Shown: positions 6,788 to 11,275 of the stretch, one piece after another | Numbering within the stretch: the stretch's first letter is position 1 | Layout of the letters: each line of letters starts with the position of its first letter | Assembly: GCA_035345935.1 (NCBI GenBank) | Contig: DAORDK010000103.1 | Coordinates: forward strand, 1-11,275 | Length of the DNA stretch: 11,275 nt | Source of the DNA: SSSZ01 sp035345935 | GTDB lineage: Bacteria; Pseudomonadota; Gammaproteobacteria; Burkholderiales; Rhodocyclaceae | Direction of reading: 5' to 3' | Position numbers and translations under genes: made by a program | The notes under the pieces: generated by a model | Database searches by the model: none | The model's input: the letters and a program-made list of their open reading frames with translations, nothing else | Told to the model about the DNA's origin: nothing

Positions 6788-7789
6788 CTAGGGCGATGGC
6801 GCCGGCGCCATCCCCAACCGTGATTTGTCCAGCACGGTCATTGCCGAAGCTACTACGCTGGCGACATCGGCAAGGTTGGTCGGCACGATCATCGTGTTGT
6901 TGGTCTTGGCAAGGTTGCCGAGTGCCCCTATGTAGAGTTCGGCCACTTTAAGGTTGGCGGCCTGAATGCCGCCGTCCTTGCCGAGCGCGGCGGCTACCGC
7001 TTCCACTGCGGCTGCCGTTGCCTCAGCGACAACGCGCAACGCGGTAGCCTCCCCTTGCGCCTTGTTGATCGCCGACTGCTTCTGCCCTTCGGAGGTGAGG
7101 ATCGCCGCCTGCTTTTCGCCCTCGGCGAGGTTGATCTCCTGTTGCTTTTCGCCCTCGGACTTGGCGATCAGCGCACGCTTTTCGCGCTCTGCGGTAATCT
7201 GCGCCTGCATGGCGCGCAGGATGGTCTCCGGTGGGGTCAAGTTCTTCACCTCGTAGCGCAACACTTTCACGCCCCAGGAGCGGCCGGCCTCGTCGAGCAC
7301 ATTGACGATCTGGCGGTTGATGACGTCGCGGCTCTGCAGGGACTGGTCGAGTTCCATCTTGCCGACTTCACTGCGCAGCGTGGTCTGGGCCAGCTGTACT
7401 ATGGCGGTGACGTAATCCGAGGTGCCGTAGGAAGCCAGGCGTGGATCGGTGACTTGGTAGTAGATGAGCCCGTCGACGGCCAGTTGGGTGTTGTCCTTGG
7501 TGATGCAGACCTGCTCCGGTACATCCATGGGCACTTCCTTCAGCGAGTGCCTGTAGGCGACGCGGTCGAGGAACGGAACGATGATATTGAGTCCTGGCTC
7601 CAGTACCTGATGGAACTTGCCCAGACGCTCGACGATCCAGGCATTCTGCTGCGGAACCACACGTACGCCCTCGACCACGAACACCGCGGCCAGAGCGACC
7701 ACGAAGAAGGGGATGGCAAACGCACGGAACTCGGGTAGGGCACCAAGGATGATGGTGCCGATGACGACGCCGATAATTTTCGCAAACAT
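6788..7789 (-). CDS. SPFH/stomatin-family membrane protein (QmcA/paraslipin-like)
   Basis: The 333-aa protein has an N-terminal hydrophobic anchor (about residues 1-40, two close segments), then the SPFH/band 7 domain beginning VRVVPQQNAWIVERLGKFHQVLEPGLNIIVPFLDRV. The domain continues with the typical KEVPMDVPEQVCITKDNTQLAVDGLIYYQVTDP and a C-terminal coiled coil rich in Glu, Lys and Ala (ITAEREKRALIAKSEGEKQQEINLAEGEKQ). Such proteins oligomerise into membrane microdomain scaffolds linked to protease regulation and membrane quality control. I chose ATG 7789 because GGGAGG lies just upstream and the protein then starts MFAKII like relatives. The open frame to 8023 would add 78 residues that overlap nfeD and have no family resemblance. 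It lies 46 bp downstream of the NfeD gene, its usual partner. E. coli qmcA is the closest named counterpart, but orthology is not certain. Confidence 0.88.
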   Translation of the reverse strand: MFAKIIGVVIGTIILGALPEFRAFAIPFFVVALAAVFVVEGVRVVPQQNAWIVERLGKFHQVLEPGLNIIVPFLDRVAYRHSLKEVPMDVPEQVCITKDNTQLAVDGLIYYQVTDPRLASYGTSDYVTAIVQLAQTTLRSEVGKMELDQSLQSRDVINRQIVNVLDEAGRSWGVKVLRYEVKNLTPPETILRAMQAQITAEREKRALIAKSEGEKQQEINLAEGEKQAAILTSEGQKQSAINKAQGEATALRVVAEATAAAVEAVAAALGKDGGIQAANLKVAELYIGALGNLAKTNNTMIVPTNLADVASVVASAMTVLDKSRLGMAPAPSP

Positions 7790-7835
7790 GCTGCCTCCCG
7801 CGAAACGTGAGATTTCGGTGATGGCCTGCGTCAGG

Positions 7836-8267
7836 TCAGGCGGGCCGTGTTTTGGAAACTTTGAGGGTGTTGCCATCGACCGAATTGATATAAAGAGTTT
7901 CCCCGGGTTCGCCCGTCGATTCGCCCAAGATTCGCGCGTCCCAGAGCGCATCGCGGTACTTGACGCGCGCCTGTCCGGCAGCCTGGTCAACCCAGGAATC
8001 GAACGTCGCCGGCTGGCCGACATCCAGTCCGAGCATGCGTTTCGGCTCCATGGCCTTCTTGTAGTGTTGGACGAGGATCACGCCGAAAACCGCGACAACC
8101 GCCGCGCCGAACGCCTCCCCCATGAATCCGCTGCCCGAGTAGGCCAGACCCGCGGCGGCGAAGCAGGCCAGGCCCAGGACAAGCATGTAGAAGGTCCCCG
8201 TCACCAATTCAACGATGACCAGAAGGAACCCGGCAATCAGCCAGACTAAGAAGTTGTCGAAGGGCAT
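7836..8267 (-). CDS. NfeD-family membrane protein (short form, YbbJ-like)
   Basis: The protein of 143 aa has a hydrophobic first half (about residues 5-75; FLVWLIAGFLLVIVELVTGTFYMLVLGLACFAAAG), then a soluble C-terminal OB-fold domain (about 80-140; GQARVKYRDALWDAR, GETLYINSVDGNTLKV). This is the short NfeD type without the ClpP-like serine protease domain. NfeD proteins pair with SPFH proteins encoded next to them, as with ybbJ-qmcA in E. coli. I use ATG 8267; a TTG two codons upstream (8273) is possible but no Shine-Dalgarno supports either. It would be cotranscribed with the SPFH gene downstream. Confidence 0.83.
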   Translation of the reverse strand: MPFDNFLVWLIAGFLLVIVELVTGTFYMLVLGLACFAAAGLAYSGSGFMGEAFGAAVVAVFGVILVQHYKKAMEPKRMLGLDVGQPATFDSWVDQAAGQARVKYRDALWDARILGESTGEPGETLYINSVDGNTLKVSKTRPA

Positions 8268-8273
8268 ACGCAA

Positions 8274-8643
8274 GGAATTGGATTCGCGGCACCTATGCTA
8301 CGTTATCCGATCCTTGATGCATACTGCGACGGGGGGAAGCAGATGCGCGCTGGGGCACAAGCGTCCGCGGAGCAGCCGTTTCTCGTGACTTGCGTCGAGC
8401 GTTCCGATCAGGCGCCACGAATGAACGCAGCTTGTGGGCGCCAGGCGTGCCCTGGGTCCGATGACCGGAGATGACCAGCCACTCTTTCGGCACTGGTCGT
8501 ATCGCGGGATTGGCCGAGTTGCACGCATTGGTCGTCAGGCCGACTCCCGACATCGATGGTATGCCCGAGCGCTCCTATGCGCGACCGGCGTTTCGCGCGA
8601 TCCCTACACCGGAGTCCGGCTCGCGACGGAAGCTTATCCTGCG
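8274..8643. other. About 370 bp without a recognisable gene
   Basis: Open frames exist on both strands (for example 8293-8553 minus, 8434-8667 plus), but none resembles a family I know and none has a good ribosome binding site. The promoter of the nfeD-SPFH pair should lie near 8280-8340 and the 3' end of mrcA transcription near 8560-8640; I see no T-tract terminator there. A 17-codon frame begins at 8421 (MNAACGRQACPGSDDRR). The arginine-rich peptides of the overlapping frames suggest a non-coding or relic sequence, possibly a dispersed repeat. Confidence 0.4.
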
Positions 8644-10980
8644 TCAGCCGCCAAAGATCTTCCGTAGCGAGTCGAAGATGGATTTGAGCGGCGACACCTC
8701 CACGTCCAGGGTCTTGACCCCCGCATCGCCCTTGAATTCGTCGTAGAGCCAGTCGCCGTCGACGAAGGAAACGCCCGGTGGCGGCTGGCGTTCGCTGGGG
8801 GGCTTGCCGGCCAGGGCCTGGCGCATGTAGTCGATCCAGATCGGTAGCGCCAGGGTGGCGCCGAATTCCCGACCGCCCAGCGATCTGGGCTGGTCGTATC
8901 CCATCCACGACACGGCGACGACCTTGCCGGCGTAGCCGGCAAACCAGCCATCGAATGCGTCGCTGGTGGTGCCGGTCTTGCCCGCCAGGTCGTTGCGTCC
9001 CAGGCGCTGGGTCGCCAGGGCGCCGGTGCCGCTGCGGACCACTTCGCGCAGCATGGTGTCGATGATGAAGGCGTTGCGCGGGTCGATGGCCCGTTGTTCA
9101 TCCTGTCTTTCCGGCGGCGGGGGCGCCTCCCACAGCACATTGCCGCGGGCGTCGGTGATTTTCTGGATCAGCCGTGGGGTGACCCGGTACCCGCCATTGG
9201 CGAATACCGCGTAGGCGCAGGCCATCTGCAGCGGGGTGACCGAGCCGCTTCCCAGGGTCAGGGTGAGATTGGCGGGATGTTTGGCGGCATCGAATCCGAA
9301 GCGTTGCAGATAGTCGCGGGCATACTGCGGCGAGATGGCTTGCAGCAGGCGCACCGCGATGACGTTCTTCGATCGCGCCAGGGCCTGGCGCAGGCTGATC
9401 GGGCCATCGAAGCCGTCGTCATTCCTGGGTTCCCAGGGCCGGCCGTCTTCACCGCCGGGCAGCGAAAGCGGCGCATCGTTGAGCAGGGTGGCGGGCGAGA
9501 AGCCTTTTTCCAGCGCGGCCGAATAGACAAAGGGCTTGATGCTCGACCCCGGCTGGCGCCAGGCGCTGGTGACGTGGTTGAACTGGTTGCGGGAAAAGTC
9601 GAAGCCGCCGACCAGCGCCCGGTAGGCGCCGTCGTCGGCGTTCAGCGCGACGAAAGCGGCATCGACTTCGGGCATCTGGCTGATCGCCCAGCGGCCCTTG
9701 CCGTCCTGGCTGACGCGAATGACCGAGCCGACCCGGATCCTGAGGTTCAAGCCGGCGTTGGGCTGCAGGGCCCGGGCGGCAAAGCGCAGCCCGTCGCCCT
9801 TGATTTCCAGCGTGTCGCCGGAGGCGGGTTCGGCACGGACCCCCTTGGCGGAGACTTCGGTGACGACGGCCGAGATCAGGTTGTCGCTGCTCGGGTGCCT
9901 GGCCAGGATACGGTCGATGGCTTCGTCCTGCTCGTTCCCCTCTTCCGGCAGGTCGAGGAAAGCCTCCGGCCCCCGGTAACCATGGCGCTGGTCGTAGGCC
10001 AGCACATTGCGCCGGACCGAGTCGTAGGCGGCGTTCTGTTCGGCCTTGTCGAGGGTGGTGTAGGCATTGAAGCCCTGGGTATAGGCGTCGCCCTTGTAAC
10101 GCGCGTAGAGCTCCTGGCGCACCAGCTCGGCGACGTGGTCGGCATGCGCCTCGAACTGGAGACTGCTGCCGATCTTGAGCGCTTGGCCGACGGCCATGGC
10201 GTATTGCGCCTGATCGATCTTCCCCAACTGCAACATGCGTTTCAATACCAGTCCCTGGCGGGCCTTGGCGCGTACCGGACTGACGGCCGGATTGTGCTTG
10301 GCCGGGTTTTGCGGAATGCCGGCCAGCATGGCCGCTTCGGCCAGGGTCAGGTCCTGCAGGCGCTTGTTGAAATAGGTGCGGGCCGCGCTGGCAAAGCCGT
10401 GGGTGCGCTGGCCGAGGTAGATCTGGTTCATGTAGAGCTCGAGGATCTGGTCCTTGCTCAACGCCGATTCGATGCGGTAGGCGAGGACCACTTCGGTCAA
10501 CTTGCGCTTGACGGTTTTTTCCTGGGTGAGGAAGAAATTGCGCGCCACCTGCATCGTGATCGTCGAGGCGCCCTGGCGGAAACCGCCGGTCAGGTCGGCC
10601 ACCAGCGCCCGCAGGACACCTCGGTAATCGACGCCGCTGTGCTCGTAGAATCGGGAATCCTCGATCGCCAGCAGGGCATCCTTCAGGACTTGGGGAATCT
10701 CCTTTATCGGCGTGAAGTCCCGGTGTTCGTCGCCGAACTCTCCGAGCAGCGCGCCGTCGGCCGTGTAGATCCGCAAGGGGATCTTCGGGCGATAGTCGGT
10801 CACCACGTCGAAGGCCGGCAGGCTGGGCAGGACGGTCGCGAGCAAGGCGCCGGCCAGGAGAATCAGCGCCAGGGCGCCGACGGCGCTCAGAGCCAGGAGG
10901 GTGCGCCGCAGGTCGTTGCGGTAACTGGCTGTCGCAAAGGGTAGGGCAAGAAATTTGACGGTTGCTGAGAAGAAGCTCAC
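8644..10980 (-). CDS. mrcA: Penicillin-binding protein 1A (bifunctional class A PBP)
   Basis: This enzyme polymerises lipid II and cross-links peptidoglycan in the periplasm. The 778 residues show a membrane anchor (about 27-52) and a GT51 transglycosylase domain with IEDSRFYEHSGVDYRG (106-121, catalytic Glu107), RQGASTITMQVARNFFL (135-151), RKLTEVVLAYRIE (159-171) and LELYMNQIYLGQ (180-191). A PBP1a-type OB insertion follows (about 300-440), then the transpeptidase with SSIK (479-482, catalytic Ser479), SKN (537-539) and KTGT (668-671). All catalytic motifs are intact, so it should be active. It is somewhat shorter than E. coli PBP1a (850 aa) but normal for betaproteobacteria. The start is GTG (10980-10978) with AGGA seven bases upstream; no in-frame ATG lies between it and the upstream region. 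In related genomes ponA/mrcA is divergent from pilM; no pilM is visible here. Confidence 0.94.
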   Translation of the reverse strand: MSFFSATVKFLALPFATASYRNDLRRTLLALSAVGALALILLAGALLATVLPSLPAFDVVTDYRPKIPLRIYTADGALLGEFGDEHRDFTPIKEIPQVLKDALLAIEDSRFYEHSGVDYRGVLRALVADLTGGFRQGASTITMQVARNFFLTQEKTVKRKLTEVVLAYRIESALSKDQILELYMNQIYLGQRTHGFASAARTYFNKRLQDLTLAEAAMLAGIPQNPAKHNPAVSPVRAKARQGLVLKRMLQLGKIDQAQYAMAVGQALKIGSSLQFEAHADHVAELVRQELYARYKGDAYTQGFNAYTTLDKAEQNAAYDSVRRNVLAYDQRHGYRGPEAFLDLPEEGNEQDEAIDRILARHPSSDNLISAVVTEVSAKGVRAEPASGDTLEIKGDGLRFAARALQPNAGLNLRIRVGSVIRVSQDGKGRWAISQMPEVDAAFVALNADDGAYRALVGGFDFSRNQFNHVTSAWRQPGSSIKPFVYSAALEKGFSPATLLNDAPLSLPGGEDGRPWEPRNDDGFDGPISLRQALARSKNVIAVRLLQAISPQYARDYLQRFGFDAAKHPANLTLTLGSGSVTPLQMACAYAVFANGGYRVTPRLIQKITDARGNVLWEAPPPPERQDEQRAIDPRNAFIIDTMLREVVRSGTGALATQRLGRNDLAGKTGTTSDAFDGWFAGYAGKVVAVSWMGYDQPRSLGGREFGATLALPIWIDYMRQALAGKPPSERQPPPGVSFVDGDWLYDEFKGDAGVKTLDVEVSPLKSIFDSLRKIFGG

Positions 10981-11275
10981 GCGCTGGTCCTGGCTGAAAC
11001 GCCACCTGGGGCGGATTACGGCGCTGGCAAGCCCGTCGCCGAAAGGCGCAGTTTAGCCGCAAGGGCGGTGAGAAAACTGGCAGGCGTGGGCCGGCTTGTG
11101 GCCGGGGACGGGAAGCGGAGCCAAGTGTCGCGACCGACTGACATTGTCCGCGACGACGGCAGCGCGGGTTTCCGGGCGTTCGGTCACGAGGCTTTTTGCG
11201 GCCGCGAATGCCAACCGAGGCCGGTGGCGGCTGCGGCGGACGACTAGCCCCCAAGGCCGCTCGACTCTCCGCCCG
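10981..11275. other. Region upstream of mrcA, no gene recognised
   Basis: The 295 bp to the right edge hold only arginine/proline-rich open frames. A frame on the plus strand from ATG 11204 and an open frame on the minus strand could each belong to a gene cut by the edge, but neither shows a recognisable motif. The mrcA promoter must be in here; I found no convincing -35/-10 pair. A pilM start (expected divergent neighbour) is not visible. Confidence 0.35.

Noticed and set aside
6795..6812. 18-bp perfect palindrome GATGGCGCC/GGCGCCATC as a terminator or operator
   Set aside because: It lies inside the last codons of the SPFH gene, has no T-tract, and follows from an Ala-Pro repeat; mentioned only as a possible junction feature.
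6509..6823. A separate 104-codon gene starting at 6509
   Set aside because: It is in the same frame as the fragment before the TAA at 6491 and continues the same sensor-domain homology, so it is the second part of one broken gene.
7790..8023. N-terminal extension of the SPFH protein to 8023
   Set aside because: It overlaps the NfeD gene, looks like frame-shifted NfeD sequence, and the ATG at 7789 has a strong GGGAGG.
9094..10944. A 616-codon plus-strand open frame and a 601-codon minus-strand frame (9449-11254) over mrcA
   Set aside because: Both are alternative frames of the intact PBP1a gene with low-complexity Arg/Gly/Pro composition and no motifs.

Overview
The window looks like chromosomal DNA of a betaproteobacterium, most likely of the Rhodocyclales type (Thauera/Azoarcus/Dechloromonas/Accumulibacter relatives). 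The base composition is GC-rich and codon third positions are strongly G/C. The gene set also fits: a tungstate-binding protein with a ModE-like regulator, an exaC/acoD-type aldehyde dehydrogenase, sigma-54 promoters, an aspartase with an acidic amino acid symporter, and PBP1a. The genus is inferred from gene content only.

Left part (1-2291): the first codons of an NAD-dependent aldehyde dehydrogenase run off the left edge on the minus strand, behind a well-formed sigma-54 promoter. Divergent from it is a one-component regulator that joins a ModE/LysR-type winged helix to a periplasmic-binding-protein-like oxyanion domain. Convergent with the regulator is tupA, the periplasmic tungstate-binding protein, without tupB or tupC next to it. 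Upstream of tupA is a 9+9 bp perfect dyad with a 6-bp spacer, the layout of a ModE-class operator. The regulator and tupA therefore form a plausible tungstate-responsive module.

Middle part (2292-5493): a nearly 480-bp intergenic region holds a complete bEBP-type promoter: two TTCGG-N4-CCGAA-like sites 32 bp apart, an AT-rich IHF-like stretch and a -24/-12 promoter. It drives aspartase (aspA) and a GltP/GltT-type acidic amino acid/dicarboxylate symporter as an operon closed by a strong intrinsic terminator. The palindromes match the recognition motif I know for AauR, the response regulator for acidic amino acids in Pseudomonas. The unit probably takes up aspartate and deaminates it to fumarate.

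Next (5527-6787): a TSUP (TauE/SafE) permease is followed by a decayed N-terminal fragment of a DctB/AauS-like sensor kinase, with an in-frame stop, a frame change and no kinase domain. It may be the remains of the sensor that once accompanied the aspA-symporter operon.

Right part (6788-11275, minus strand): a stomatin/QmcA-like SPFH protein with its usual NfeD partner, then about 370 bp with no recognisable gene, then penicillin-binding protein 1a (mrcA) starting at GTG. The last ~295 bp show no convincing gene.

The best candidates for something worth following up are the tungstate regulator/operator module beside a sigma-54-driven aldehyde dehydrogenase, and the AauR-like control region paired with a broken sensor kinase.
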